The translations under genes were made by a program, and so were the position numbers. From Russula earlei (Eukaryota; Basidiomycota; Agaricomycetes; Russulales; Russulaceae), in contig JAGFNK010000436.1 of the NCBI GenBank assembly GCA_025769875.1, positions 1 through 43,619 on the forward strand: a stretch of DNA of 43,619 nt, in the 5' to 3' direction. Within the stretch, counting starts at the first letter, position 1. Each line of letters opens with the position of its first letter. Positions 11,382 through 21,233 of this stretch are shown piece by piece. The notes under the pieces are model-generated. The model had not been told where the DNA came from. It searched no databases and was given only the letters and a program-made list of their open reading frames with translations.

Positions 11382-14300
11382 TCAGCCTGCGTGGCGAAGT
11401 CCCATCTCGCTGGAGAACTTTTCATGCTTTTCTCGAGCAAGTCCTTTGGTCAAAACATCAGCAGTTTGGTCCTCAGTGGGGATGTACTGAAAGCAAAGCT
11501 CCTCGCTTTCAACTTTGTGCCGCAAAAAATGATGTCGGACTTCAATATGCTTGGTCCTGTCGTGAAACTCGGGGTTCCACACGATGGCTATTGTGGACTG
11601 GTTGTCCACATGAAGAGTGGTTGGAGAGTGAAGGTTTGTCCCTAGTTCACTCAGCAAGCATCTGAGCCACACTAACTCTTTTGTAGCATGCGTGGCGGCG
11701 ATATACTCGGCTTCAGTGCTTGAAAGAGCAACTGAGCTTTGTTTTTTCGAACTCCAGCTGATTGCTCCTCCTCCCAGCATGAATACAAAGCCTGATGTGG
11801 ATTTGCGGTCATTCACATCACTGGCCCAGTCTGCATCGACGAAACCATGCAAAATGGTGCCATCAGGGACTCCTCGTTGAAAGACAAGCTGGTGAGTGCT
11901 GGTGGCTCGGAGGTATCGAAACGCGTGATCAAGTGCGCGCTGGTATTCAGGTCCTGGGTTCTCAGCGTGTCGGCCAAGGGCTGCCACAGTGTATGCAAGG
12001 TCAGGACGTGTACCAAGCATTGGGTACATAAGTGCACCAATAGCACTTTGGTAGGTTTTGGCGTTGATCTCAGGCGAGGTAAGCTTCATTAGATGCTTGT
12101 TCACAAGTGTTGGTGTGCTGATGGGGCGCGCGTCAGCTTTGCCATACTTCTCTAGGATTTCATTGATATATTTTTCTTGAGAGAGGGCCATCCAACCAGC
12201 ATTGCGATTCCGTGTGATTCGCATGCCCAAGATCCAGGAGATGTCACCAAGGTCGGTCATCTCGTAGTGCCATTTCAGGGCTGATTTGTCTTTGTTGATG
12301 GTTTCCATAGATTTAGATGCCATTATGATATCATCAACGTATAAGGCGATGATGGAGAGGTCTCCATCATGTGTGCGTGTGAAGACGGCGTGGTCAGCCT
12401 CCGTGCGTTGATAACCCATGGAGCCGAGTTTGCCTCGGATGTCTTTGTACCAGATGCGGCCACCTTGTTTGGTGCCATACAGGGCTTTGATGAGGTGCAA
12501 TACCATGCCTTTGGGGATGTCGAAACCAGGTGGGGGTTCCATAAATATTTCTTCTTTTAGTTCCCCATTGAGGTATGCTGATTTAACGTCCATCTGGTGG
12601 ACTTCTAGGTCACGTTCAGCGGCAAGAGCAAGTACAGTACGAAGGGAGGCGAATTTCGCAACAGGTGTGAATGTTTCGTCATAGTCGATCCCCTCGACTT
12701 GTGTGAAGCCCTGCGCTACGACGCGGGCCTTATATTTTTGGGTGGAGCCATCGGGCCCCCGCTTGATGCGGAATACCCATTTACTTCCAACGACCTTGCA
12801 GTCTTTGGGACATGGGGCGATTTCATATACGCCCATGCGCTCGAATGAGCGTCTTTCTTCCTCGCAAGCCACTTCCCACTCAGCAGCGTCCAGACGTGCC
12901 ATGGCCTGAGCATAGGTGCGTGGGTCATTCATGGTGATGTCTAGGGCTGCATTGGCATGTTCTGTAGGACGCTTTCGTGAGCCATATGAGGTTACAGAGT
13001 AGCGTGGATCATCATCATGGATCGGTGCGCGGAGTGTGCGTTTTGGATGGGAAGAGATAGGCTCAGGTGGAGCCGGGGGTTGAATGGTAAGTGTTTCTTC
13101 AACTTCGCTTTCACTTTCTGATAGAGCTTCGGACAGGGGAGTTTCAGTTTGCAGAGTAATAATAGGTTCATCTGCTGTGTCCATGTCGTCCGTGTCGTCA
13201 GTTTGGATGATAACATGTTCAAAGGATTTGACTGGGCCCCCTTCATCGAAGATGATGTCGCGTGACTCCAGGAAGCGGTGTGAAGGTTGATGTATCAGAT
13301 GGTAAGCTTTGTGGTTTTGGGCATACCCAAGGAATGTGCACACTAATGACTTTGCAGCCAATTTGCTACGTTTTTTGGTCGGGATGTGTACGAACGTGCA
13401 GGAGCCAAAAACATGGAGGCGGGAAACATCAGGTTTGTTTCCACTCCAGGCTTCTTCTGGTGTGATGTCTCCAAGTGCACGTGTTGGAGAGATGTTGTGC
13501 AGAAGGGCAGCGTGTTGAAGTGCAACATACCAGAACGATTCTGGTAGGCCAGAATCGCTCAGCATTGCGCGGACCTTGTCAAGTAAGGTGCGGTTCATGC
13601 GTTCGGCAACACCATTGTGCTGAGGGGTGTCTGGCGTCATAAGTTCTTGCCTGATCCCCTTGCTTTCCAGATGGTTTTTGACTTCATGGCCAATATATTC
13701 ACCTCCTCCATCACTGCGAAGAACTTTCATGCGGTGGCCGGTTTCCAGTTCGGCGCGCGCAATGAATGCTTTGAGGTGGCGTGCAACGTCACTTTTGTGG
13801 CGTAACCCTTCAACAAATACTTTTCGAGATTTATCGTCAGTGAAGGTGACGAAATACTCGAAGCCTTTGTGTGAGCGTGTTGGCATCTTTCCACAGACGT
13901 CTGAGAAGACACGGCCAAGCACTGTGTTGGCACGCGTTTCCGTGGACTTTTGGATGTCAAGGCGTGTTTGTTTGCCTTTGATGCAGGGCTCACAGAGTGT
14001 GGTAGGTGCGCTGTTTGAGATTTCCATTCCTTTCACCATTCCTTTTCTGACCATGCGCACTACAGTGTCGACGTTAAGGTGGCCTAATCGACGATGCCAG
14101 GTGTCAATGTCAGCTTTGGAGGCTGTGCAATGCGCGATTAAGGCAGTCTCATCTGTGGACTGCATGTCTTCGCCCTCAGCTGGGAAGCTTTTGACGCATG
14201 CGATCCGGGCTGTTTCTGGGGTGACAGTTCTCATGTTCATAACATAGAGTTTTCCCTGGATTTGCCCATTGCAGGTGAGCATTCCCTTTTGGTTGAATAG

Positions 14301-15569
14301 CTGACAACTTTTCCCAGTGAAATGGATATCAGCACCACACCGAGAGAGTTGGGCAACTGATAGCAAATTTCCGTTTAGCTCTGGGACAAAGAGTACGTCG
14401 CGGAGTATGGCATTGTGCCAGTGTCCGTTTGCATTCATGCGGACAGGGATGCGCCCGAATCCAGTGGCATAGATGACACTGTCATCACCCAGAGTGATGC
14501 GCGTTGGCGGCGTGAGGGTGGAGAAAGTGGAGAACCACTCGCAGTTACAGCTCATGGTGCGTGATGCACCAGAGTCGACTATCCAGCAATACTGACTGGG
14601 CTGTATAGTGTGTGCTCGGAGAGCGAACGCGGCATTTGGATAGGAAGATGGGTCTGTGGCGATTGCGCTGAAGAGTTGAACATCATCGCTGGTTGTCTCA
14701 GCAACTGCAACCTTTGCAGACAAGGAGGTTGCCACAGCAGTGGAGGCAGGTGTGGCTGCCTTTGCTTGCTCCTTCTTCAATTTCCGGCATTCCTTTACGT
14801 CGTGGCCAGGGATATTGCAGTGAGTGCAATGTTTAGTCTTATCCTTTTGCTTATTTTTTCCCTTTGCTTTCTTAGCGGCTTTGGCGAAGAACGCGGTGGC
14901 GCTTGTTCCAGAAGCGTTCACGCGGCGTTGCTCTTCGTTGATGATTTGGGATTTGATGAAATCAGTGGAGATTTCGGAGACTTTAGTGGTGCAAAGGATG
15001 GTTTTAAGAGTGGCCATGGAGTCCGGGAGTGTTTGAAGGAGGATGTACGCGAGGAGCTTGTCCTCGATTGAGAAACCGAGTGTGGCAAGCGTTCGCGAGC
15101 AGCGGAGCAGCCTGTTGAGTTGGGGTTCAACGGGTTCGTCCTGGGACAGTGTGCCTCGGAATAACTCCTCTATGAGGTGAGTGATGCTTTGTTCACCAGT
15201 GCCTTCATAGCGGGCTGACAGCTTGTCCCAGCATTCTTTGGCTGTTTTGGCATCAAGGACGGAGTTCAGGGGCTCGTTTTTTAGCATTAGGCATATTTGA
15301 GCATGTGCCTCGCGGTCTCGGTAAAGCCAGTCTTCGGAACCAGTGGGGTCGCTGCTTGGGTTGGGTTTGGTGTAGGTCCCATCAACTACTGTCCAGAGTT
15401 CTCGAGTTTTGAGAACTGTTCGGATGTGGAACTTCCAGAACTGGAACTCGGTCCCTTCGTCATCAAGGAAAGGCACATCATAGTGGCGCGAGTTGGCCTT
15501 TGAGGTAGTTTTCACGGCTCCTGCAGAAGGGGCATTTCCGCTGTTTGGCGGGGATGTACTGGTACTCAT
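11382..15569 (-). CDS. Copia-2 gag-pol polyprotein, 1395 aa, intact
   Basis: Gag region about 1-260 (QFWKFHIRTVLKTRELW) ending in a CCHC knuckle (CTHCNIPGHDVKEC, 248-261). Protease DSGAS near 332. GAG-pre-integrase with HRRLGH..CEPCIKGK near 492-533. Integrase triad D557, D620 (SDGGGEY) and E656 (HNGVAERMNRT). Reverse transcriptase about 915-1150 with YVDD at 1077. RNase H with D1245 (DADWASD), E1286 (SSTEAEY) and D1322 (HVDNQS). No stop or frameshift and all catalytic residues present. Gag and pol share one ORF, as in many fungal copia elements. Encodes the full copying and integration machinery for the element; no host function. Confidence 0.97.
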   Translation of the reverse strand: MSTSTSPPNSGNAPSAGAVKTTSKANSRHYDVPFLDDEGTEFQFWKFHIRTVLKTRELWTVVDGTYTKPNPSSDPTGSEDWLYRDREAHAQICLMLKNEPLNSVLDAKTAKECWDKLSARYEGTGEQSITHLIEELFRGTLSQDEPVEPQLNRLLRCSRTLATLGFSIEDKLLAYILLQTLPDSMATLKTILCTTKVSEISTDFIKSQIINEEQRRVNASGTSATAFFAKAAKKAKGKNKQKDKTKHCTHCNIPGHDVKECRKLKKEQAKAATPASTAVATSLSAKVAVAETTSDDVQLFSAIATDPSSYPNAAFALRAHTIQPSQYCWIVDSGASRTMSCNCEWFSTFSTLTPPTRITLGDDSVIYATGFGRIPVRMNANGHWHNAILRDVLFVPELNGNLLSVAQLSRCGADIHFTGKSCQLFNQKGMLTCNGQIQGKLYVMNMRTVTPETARIACVKSFPAEGEDMQSTDETALIAHCTASKADIDTWHRRLGHLNVDTVVRMVRKGMVKGMEISNSAPTTLCEPCIKGKQTRLDIQKSTETRANTVLGRVFSDVCGKMPTRSHKGFEYFVTFTDDKSRKVFVEGLRHKSDVARHLKAFIARAELETGHRMKVLRSDGGGEYIGHEVKNHLESKGIRQELMTPDTPQHNGVAERMNRTLLDKVRAMLSDSGLPESFWYVALQHAALLHNISPTRALGDITPEEAWSGNKPDVSRLHVFGSCTFVHIPTKKRSKLAAKSLVCTFLGYAQNHKAYHLIHQPSHRFLESRDIIFDEGGPVKSFEHVIIQTDDTDDMDTADEPIITLQTETPLSEALSESESEVEETLTIQPPAPPEPISSHPKRTLRAPIHDDDPRYSVTSYGSRKRPTEHANAALDITMNDPRTYAQAMARLDAAEWEVACEEERRSFERMGVYEIAPCPKDCKVVGSKWVFRIKRGPDGSTQKYKARVVAQGFTQVEGIDYDETFTPVAKFASLRTVLALAAERDLEVHQMDVKSAYLNGELKEEIFMEPPPGFDIPKGMVLHLIKALYGTKQGGRIWYKDIRGKLGSMGYQRTEADHAVFTRTHDGDLSIIALYVDDIIMASKSMETINKDKSALKWHYEMTDLGDISWILGMRITRNRNAGWMALSQEKYINEILEKYGKADARPISTPTLVNKHLMKLTSPEINAKTYQSAIGALMYPMLGTRPDLAYTVAALGRHAENPGPEYQRALDHAFRYLRATSTHQLVFQRGVPDGTILHGFVDADWASDVNDRKSTSGFVFMLGGGAISWSSKKQSSVALSSTEAEYIAATHATKELVWLRCLLSELGTNLHSPTTLHVDNQSTIAIVWNPEFHDRTKHIEVRHHFLRHKVESEELCFQYIPTEDQTADVLTKGLAREKHEKFSSEMGLRHAG

Positions 15570-15632
15570 TTGCTATGATGTTTTGTTCTTAGTTCTGGGT
15601 GTGTTTAGATGTCGACTTGTTTTGTCTAGAGA

Positions 15633-15650
15633 CGCTCAGGTCTCATAATC
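15633..15650 (-). other. Copia-2 primer-binding site, half initiator-Met tRNA type
   Basis: On the minus strand GATTATGAGACCTGAGCG follows the 5' LTR directly. It matches the complement of the tRNA-iMet anticodon arm at about 15 of 18 positions (yeast form recalled from memory), including the complement of the CAT anticodon loop. It is the same primer class as copia-1. Confidence 0.6.
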
Positions 15651-15898
15651 TGTAGCGAATACTCAGTCTTATTGTAGAAGACTATATTAAGGAGTGTTCT
15701 AACCTGTAGCGAATACTAAAGGAGTAATCAGTTACATGTGCGAAGTAAATGAGTGTGTGACTGACCTCAGTCTTATTGTAGAAGACTGAGGGACGAGAAA
15801 ATTCCGTAAAACAAACTATATACATTTGCGCTTGTTTGTCACGCACCACGTGAGCACATGACTGACTCGTCACGCTGTGGCTGGCCACAACTCCAACA
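15651..15898 (-). repeat. Copia-2 5' LTR
   Basis: 248 bp and ungapped against 11127-11374. The minus-strand sequence AAATGTATATAGTTT (about 15805-15819) is a candidate TATA region. Confidence 0.95.
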
Positions 15899-16109
15899 CC
15901 TAATAGAGCTATATAAGGGCCTTATAAGATAACACTATTCCCTAACCAAACTACAAGTCCTCAAATGACCGGCCCTAAACTAACTAACAGAAAATGAATC
16001 AGGTGCTTGCACATGCACTAGAACAGCAGACACGTGGACAATGAAAGCTCTTACTCAGCAGCTTACTGAGCATGACTGAGCATGCTCAGTAAGCGCACTC
16101 CGACTTCTT

Positions 16110-16601
16110 TGTCACCGACTGGGGGCGGTGTCGTTGACAAATCGTTTCATGCGCGAGACGTGCGCACTGAGTCGAGCAAGACGACGAGTTCTCGCGGAGT
16201 TCGGGGATCTCGGTGACAACACAGCAGAGGCTAGTGTGTACCGCGGAGGGAGAATATGATGAATAAGTCTTCGCGTTCGAAGACTTAGAGGACAGGAAGA
16301 GTTTCTGAGTTGGTTGCTTGATTCCCTGCAAGCCTACAGTCCCGAAGCTAGAATCCAGTGATATTCACAAGAGAACAAGCTTAGGGCTTGTTCTCTGTTA
16401 CTGACAGGTTTATATAGACAGCTATGTCCTATATCAAATAGCAGACATGAGGTAACAACGAGACGATCGAGAACGAAACATGCTGGAAGGTAGTGGTACA
16501 GGCGAGGCTAAGTGAGTCATATGAACGCGCGGGAATCATGAGGCTGTCCGGGTAGGCTTGTCCGGTTGCCGGTTCGGTCCGAGGGACCGGTAGTTGTGAC
16601 A
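16110..16601 (-). repeat. Chromovirus 3' LTR
   Basis: 492 bp, ungapped against the right LTR with 10 differences, nine of them CpG transitions and one A/C change in GACGATCGA against GACGCTCGA. Confidence 0.95.
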
Positions 16602-16619
16602 TCACCCCCTTGTTAACGT

Positions 16620-17906
16620 CTAAGCAACGTAAGGGATGACAGTGGAGCGACAGTGATGGGTGTGGAAGTGAATTTGGTCGCGAGGGACTCGGCATATCTT
16701 CTCAGGTTTGCATCGCCGGTGGGGGCTTCTGCAGTAATCGGCTATGTGTCCTTGACGATTGCAGAGGATACAGATGGCGATCTTGGAGCATTCAAAGGCG
16801 TCGTGTCCTCCGTCTTTGCACCATGCGCATCTGTCAGAGAGTCGAGGGGAGAATTGGTACCATGGGTCGAGGAGGGCTTGTTTGGCGTCCTGGTGCTCTT
16901 GCTCAGTGAGTTGAGGCATGGTGCCAAATAGTACTCGTGGTTCGAGGCGTGCTTTGGCATTAGCTCTGGCCAACTTAACTTCTGAGTCCCTGACTTCCCA
17001 CATCATATCATGGTATCTTTCTCGGGCGGTGACGAGGGAATTTGCCATTTGTCGTGTTTTCTTAATGGCAAAGCGATAGCGACGTACTTCGGCCTCTAGC
17101 GACAGATCTTGTTTGAATCTGAGTGCTTCGTCTATGGCTTTGGTATGCCTGAGACCTTCCTTGAATAAGAAGGCGTCTTTTTGTGTGAGGAGGGGGCGAG
17201 GATAGGGATCAGCCCGAGCTCTAATGGGAATGCGATGAGTGGGACATCCCGGACCGTAGGTAGCCAAGAGGGAGGGAAAGCCGTTTGTGATATCAGGGAG
17301 AACGAAGCGAGGGGGGAGTGTGTCATCTTCGTTTCCGGGATCTGGGATTAGTAAGTCTAGTCCCAGGTCTCCTTCTTCCCATCCTTCTCCAAGTTCTTCC
17401 AGTTCTGATTGTTGTGTGTGGTTAGTGGCTGGCTCGTAGACGGGAGGCGGTGTTCTTTCGCAGTTTGTCGGGGCGAAGTTTTCATTTAGCACGACTACGC
17501 TTTCAACTTGTTGGATGATGGGCGTAGTGATTCGCGGGGGAATTGGGATAGGGTCAGGTGAGGGAGTGCGGACGTGGTAAGACGGGCTACGAGTCCTGAT
17601 GGGCGAGTTGGTCCCTAGAGTGGGGGAGCAGTTGCCGAAGGCACGTAGTATCGTAGTAAAGGAGTCGTCTTCCCATAGCTCGTGTGCTTGAACGATCATA
17701 GCGGCGTGTTGTGCAGCACAACAAATGAGAAGTCTAGTGTTGATAGTGGCTGCTGTGGAGGGAGATGGCTCTCTAGACAACGGTAGGTGGATGAGCGTAG
17801 GAGTGTATGGAGGAGTGGGTACGAGAGTGGCAGAGGAAGCGGTGGGAGAGTTCTGGGTGGATGGCATGTCTTTGTGTTTGGGGGTGAAGCGGTAAGGGAT
17901 AGTCAT
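16620..17906 (-). CDS. Chromovirus third ORF, 428 aa, two CCHC zinc knuckles
   Basis: Starts 15 bases after the pol stop with its own ATG and ends just inside the 3' LTR. The N-terminal half is low-complexity and rich in Pro, Ser and Thr. Residues about 245-320 are charged and probably helical (FKEGLRHTKAIDEALRFKQD, ARERYHDMMWEV). Two consecutive CX2CX4HX4C knuckles follow (CAWCKDGGHDAFEC at 360-373, CILCNRQGHIADYC at 379-392). A further Cys/His cluster, with C399, C405 and HFHTHHC, may bind another metal ion. There is no signal peptide or membrane segment, so it is not an envelope gene. The knuckles suggest a nucleic-acid-binding, perhaps gag-related, accessory protein. The ORF is long and undamaged while the element is slightly aged, which argues that it is real. 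Function unknown. Confidence 0.85.
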   Translation of the reverse strand: MTIPYRFTPKHKDMPSTQNSPTASSATLVPTPPYTPTLIHLPLSREPSPSTAATINTRLLICCAAQHAAMIVQAHELWEDDSFTTILRAFGNCSPTLGTNSPIRTRSPSYHVRTPSPDPIPIPPRITTPIIQQVESVVVLNENFAPTNCERTPPPVYEPATNHTQQSELEELGEGWEEGDLGLDLLIPDPGNEDDTLPPRFVLPDITNGFPSLLATYGPGCPTHRIPIRARADPYPRPLLTQKDAFLFKEGLRHTKAIDEALRFKQDLSLEAEVRRYRFAIKKTRQMANSLVTARERYHDMMWEVRDSEVKLARANAKARLEPRVLFGTMPQLTEQEHQDAKQALLDPWYQFSPRLSDRCAWCKDGGHDAFECSKIAICILCNRQGHIADYCRSPHRRCKPEKICRVPRDQIHFHTHHCRSTVIPYVA

Positions 17907-17921
17907 TTGTGAGTGGTGTTT

Positions 17922-20900
17922 TTATATCTGGGGTCGTCCAGCCGAGGCGGAGTAGTATTCTTTTAGAAGTTCTGAGGCATTGAGGTCGTGGTGGTCGACC
18001 CATGAGTTATCTGATGAGGGGTATCCTTTCCAATGCATGAGGTATTGCAGTTTACGTGTCCGTCCGAATCTTCTTGTGTCTAGAATCGCTTCTATTTCAT
18101 ATTCTTCCTCGTTTTTGACGGTCGGTGGAGGTCGTGTAAACGGCGTGCCGTATTCTTCCGTTTCTTTATAAGGGAGAAGTAGGTTGACGTGGAAGACGTC
18201 ATGTATCTTCATTGATGGCGGAAGTTGTAATTGATACGCAACCTTGGAAATTCTTTTTGTAATGGGGAACGGGCCGTATCTTTTGGGCATCAGTTTACGT
18301 GTTCCTCGTGTCTTGAGGTTTTTTGCTTCTAACCAAACAAGGGTTCCTTCTTCCATTTCTTTGATGTCGGGTTTTAGGGGCTGTTGTTTACGTTCTAGAA
18401 GTTGTTGGGCATCTTGTCTTGCTTCTTCCAGTTGTTTTAGGCGATTGGTGGATGATGGTACGTTATTGTCTTCTAGACTGATGTTGATCTGGGGTTTGAA
18501 TCCCATGAGGAGTTCGTGAGGTGACTTTCGTGATATTTCATGTTTCCACGAGTTGTGCGCATATTCTGCTAAAGGGAGCATTTTTGCCCAGGAATGTGGA
18601 TGAGTCGTGGTCCAGGGTCTTAGGTATTGTTCTAGCCATGCGTTCATCCGTTCCGTCTGTCCGTCGGTTTGGGGGTGGAACGCGGTGGACATGTTTTGTT
18701 TGATGCCTAGATTTTTACATAAGGCTTTTGAGAAGTTTGATGCGAATCGAGGGTCTCTATCGGAGATGATTCTTTTGGGAACGCCGAACCATGGCACGAG
18801 ATGTTTCAAGTACTCGTGTGCAACACCTGTTCCATCGATTGTTTTGTTACAGGGGATGAACTTTGTTGCTTTAGAGCACCCTTGATCGACTATGGTGAGG
18901 ACGCTGTCGAATCCTTCTGATTTTGGTAAATCGGTAATGAGATCCATTGATACGTATTGAAAGGGGCCTTGTTCAACGTGTGTGTCGAGTGGGAAGGTTG
19001 TTGCTTTCTTTCTGGGTATATTGGTTTTGGACTCTTGGCATTTGGCGCAACCTTTGACGTATTGTTCTACGAATTGTCGTAGTCTAGGTCCTTCGTAATG
19101 TTGTTTGACTAAATCCCAAGTGTTGGCTATTCCTGGGTGTCCTGCGAAGGGAGTGTCGTGGAATTGTCTAAGAATTTCTCGTCGTTTGTCAGGTTTGTCG
19201 GGTAGGTAGGTCTTTTTCGCGAATATTTCGGGTGGTAGTAAGGTGGTTTTTTGTTCTTCTACCCCCTTGTTAAGGTCTTTGCGACGAGAGAGTGTGTCGG
19301 CGATAGTGTGTGTATGTCCGGGGACGTGTTCTAGGGTAATATTAAAGTCTTGCATATACTGCATCCATCTGGCTTGTCGTCCTGTTAATTTTTGTGGTTC
19401 TTTAAAATATGTGAGATTTTTGTGGTCTGTTCTTATTCTAACTGGTTTGTCGGCTCCTAAGAAGAATGGTCGTCCGCTTTTTAATCCAAAAATCACTGCC
19501 GCCAGTTCTTTGTCGTGAGCGTCGTAGTTTCTTTCTGCATCTAATAGTGTTCTGGAATAGTAGGCAATTGGGTGAAAACCGTCTTCATATTCTTGGGATA
19601 TAACTGCTCCTATGGCGAATCCTGATGCATCAGTGTCTAGAACGAATTGTTTTGTCCAATTTGGTGTATGGAGCACTGGGTAAGATATGCAAGTTTCTTT
19701 TAGGATTTGAAAGGCTTGGTCTTCCTTTGTTGTCCATTCCCATTGTCTGTTTTTCTTTGTTAAATCGTTTAGTGGTCTTGCTTTTATGGAAAAGTTGGGT
19801 ATGAAATTTCGATAGAAGTTACAGAATCCTAAGAAACTTCTGACTTCCTTTAGCGTAGATGGGGTTGGCCAGTCTTTAATTCCTTTGACTTTGACGGGGT
19901 CCATAGTTATTTTTCCTTCTCCTATGATCACTCCAAGATATTCTACCTTTTTTTTATGGAATTGACACTTTTCTGGTTTAAGATAGAGATCGTGTTGTTT
20001 TAGTTTAGATAGTATATGATTGACTTTGAGCGTGTGTTCTGTTTCATCGTTTTGTGTGGCTATGATGATGTCGTCCATATAGATCTTTAACCATCCTTGT
20101 GCGAGTTCTTCTTGGAAAATGTCGTCCATCATAGTTTGAAAGGTAGCTGGAGAATTCGTCAGTCCAAAGAACATTACCGTTGGTTCGAACAGCCCGTCAC
20201 TGGTCTTGAAGGCTGCTTTCCATTTGTCTCCTTCTTTGATCCGAATATTGTTGTATCCCCATCTAATGTCGAATTTAGTAAAAAGTTCCTTTCCTGCTAG
20301 AGCGTGGATGAGTTCTGGGATTAGAGGTAATGGGTATACGTTGGGTATTGTCCATTTGTTTAGATTTCTATAATCCTGTACTGGTCGGAATTTCCCATCT
20401 TTCTTTTTTATAAGGAAGAATCCACTAGCGTATGGCGAGTTGGATCTTCTTATTCGTTTGAGCCGTAGGTTTTGTTCAAGGAATTTTCCTTGTTCTTCTT
20501 TTTCCTTCGGTGAGAGGGGATATACTCTGCAGTTAATTGTGGTAGGGGCATCCAATTTTAGGTCAATGGCGTGGTCCCATTTTCTTGGTCCAGGAAATCT
20601 CTCCGATTCCTGTTCTATGAATACCTGTCCATATTGATGGTATTGAAGGGGGACTATTTCTTGCCAGGTTTGTGTTTTGCCTTGTATTTGTGATTCCGCT
20701 AGTTGTTGCGCTATGGTGGTTTTGCGTACTTGGGTTTGTAACCATAGTTCATCGCCTTCTTCCCAATCTGCTAATGCTCTGATCCACGCTGGTACTTCTT
20801 GGTTTCCTTTGAGGGTAACTCTTCCCATAATGGTTCCTTTGGACCAATTTATTCTTGGATTTGTCGATTCTAGGAATGGGTATCCTAGGATAATATCGTC

Positions 20901-21233
20901 TTGTCCTATGTCTGCAATTAGGAATTGGTGCGTGTGTTTTTGTCCTAGCAATTTTAATTCTAGTTGGACGGTTTGGGTAACTTTTCCTGAACGATTTAGC
21001 GTTCCGTCAACGTTTTTGACGTTCCTGGTTGGAATTAGCTTTTTGGTTTGTAGGTGTAATTCCTTTGTCAACCTGGGGGATATGAAACATTCAGTAGCCC
21101 CACTGTCTATCAGGGCTTTTCTTTCAGCTTTGTTCGATCCAATGTAAATAGTAGTTGTCACTGATATTGACTTTCTCTGAGATTTGTACATGGGATCGAT
21201 ACCTAAAGCTCGAGCAATCGCCGTTATGCTCAA
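17922..21233 (-). CDS. Chromovirus pol: protease, RT, RNase H, integrase, chromodomain
   Basis: 1103 codons without a break. Protease LIDSGATECF near 41-50. Reverse transcriptase about 230-440 with YMDD at 385-388. RNase H from about 530 (DTDASGFAIGAV). Integrase zinc motif H699 with CAKC at 729-732 (FAGHPG..CAKCQ), and core residues D764 (SMDLITDLP), D825 (SDRDPRF) and E861 (DGQTERMN). Chromodomain about 1035-1095 (YEIEAILDTRRFG, LMHWKGYPSSDNSWVDHHDL), which places it among chromoviruses and is known to steer integration towards modified histones. The frame opens with TTG, not ATG, and overlaps the end of the gag frame by 4 bases, so translation probably depends on gag. Enzymes look active. 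Confidence 0.95.
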   Translation of the reverse strand: MSITAIARALGIDPMYKSQRKSISVTTTIYIGSNKAERKALIDSGATECFISPRLTKELHLQTKKLIPTRNVKNVDGTLNRSGKVTQTVQLELKLLGQKHTHQFLIADIGQDDIILGYPFLESTNPRINWSKGTIMGRVTLKGNQEVPAWIRALADWEEGDELWLQTQVRKTTIAQQLAESQIQGKTQTWQEIVPLQYHQYGQVFIEQESERFPGPRKWDHAIDLKLDAPTTINCRVYPLSPKEKEEQGKFLEQNLRLKRIRRSNSPYASGFFLIKKKDGKFRPVQDYRNLNKWTIPNVYPLPLIPELIHALAGKELFTKFDIRWGYNNIRIKEGDKWKAAFKTSDGLFEPTVMFFGLTNSPATFQTMMDDIFQEELAQGWLKIYMDDIIIATQNDETEHTLKVNHILSKLKQHDLYLKPEKCQFHKKKVEYLGVIIGEGKITMDPVKVKGIKDWPTPSTLKEVRSFLGFCNFYRNFIPNFSIKARPLNDLTKKNRQWEWTTKEDQAFQILKETCISYPVLHTPNWTKQFVLDTDASGFAIGAVISQEYEDGFHPIAYYSRTLLDAERNYDAHDKELAAVIFGLKSGRPFFLGADKPVRIRTDHKNLTYFKEPQKLTGRQARWMQYMQDFNITLEHVPGHTHTIADTLSRRKDLNKGVEEQKTTLLPPEIFAKKTYLPDKPDKRREILRQFHDTPFAGHPGIANTWDLVKQHYEGPRLRQFVEQYVKGCAKCQESKTNIPRKKATTFPLDTHVEQGPFQYVSMDLITDLPKSEGFDSVLTIVDQGCSKATKFIPCNKTIDGTGVAHEYLKHLVPWFGVPKRIISDRDPRFASNFSKALCKNLGIKQNMSTAFHPQTDGQTERMNAWLEQYLRPWTTTHPHSWAKMLPLAEYAHNSWKHEISRKSPHELLMGFKPQINISLEDNNVPSSTNRLKQLEEARQDAQQLLERKQQPLKPDIKEMEEGTLVWLEAKNLKTRGTRKLMPKRYGPFPITKRISKVAYQLQLPPSMKIHDVFHVNLLLPYKETEEYGTPFTRPPPTVKNEEEYEIEAILDTRRFGRTRKLQYLMHWKGYPSSDNSWVDHHDLNASELLKEYYSASAGRPQI

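Larger units (their letters stand above)
11127..15898 (-). mobile_element. Copia-2: complete Ty1/copia element
   Basis: 4772 bp with 248-bp LTRs at both ends and the 5-bp duplication CCTAA (11122-11126 and 15899-15903). A single uninterrupted gag-pol ORF lies inside, with a primer-binding site and a polypurine tract (TGAGGGGGCG, just inside the left LTR on the minus strand). Its LTRs differ at 5 of 248 positions. It has every visible part of an autonomous element. Confidence 0.95.

Noticed and set aside
16620..17906. Third chromovirus ORF as an envelope gene
   Set aside because: No signal peptide, no membrane segment and two zinc knuckles; the composition fits a nucleic-acid-binding protein.
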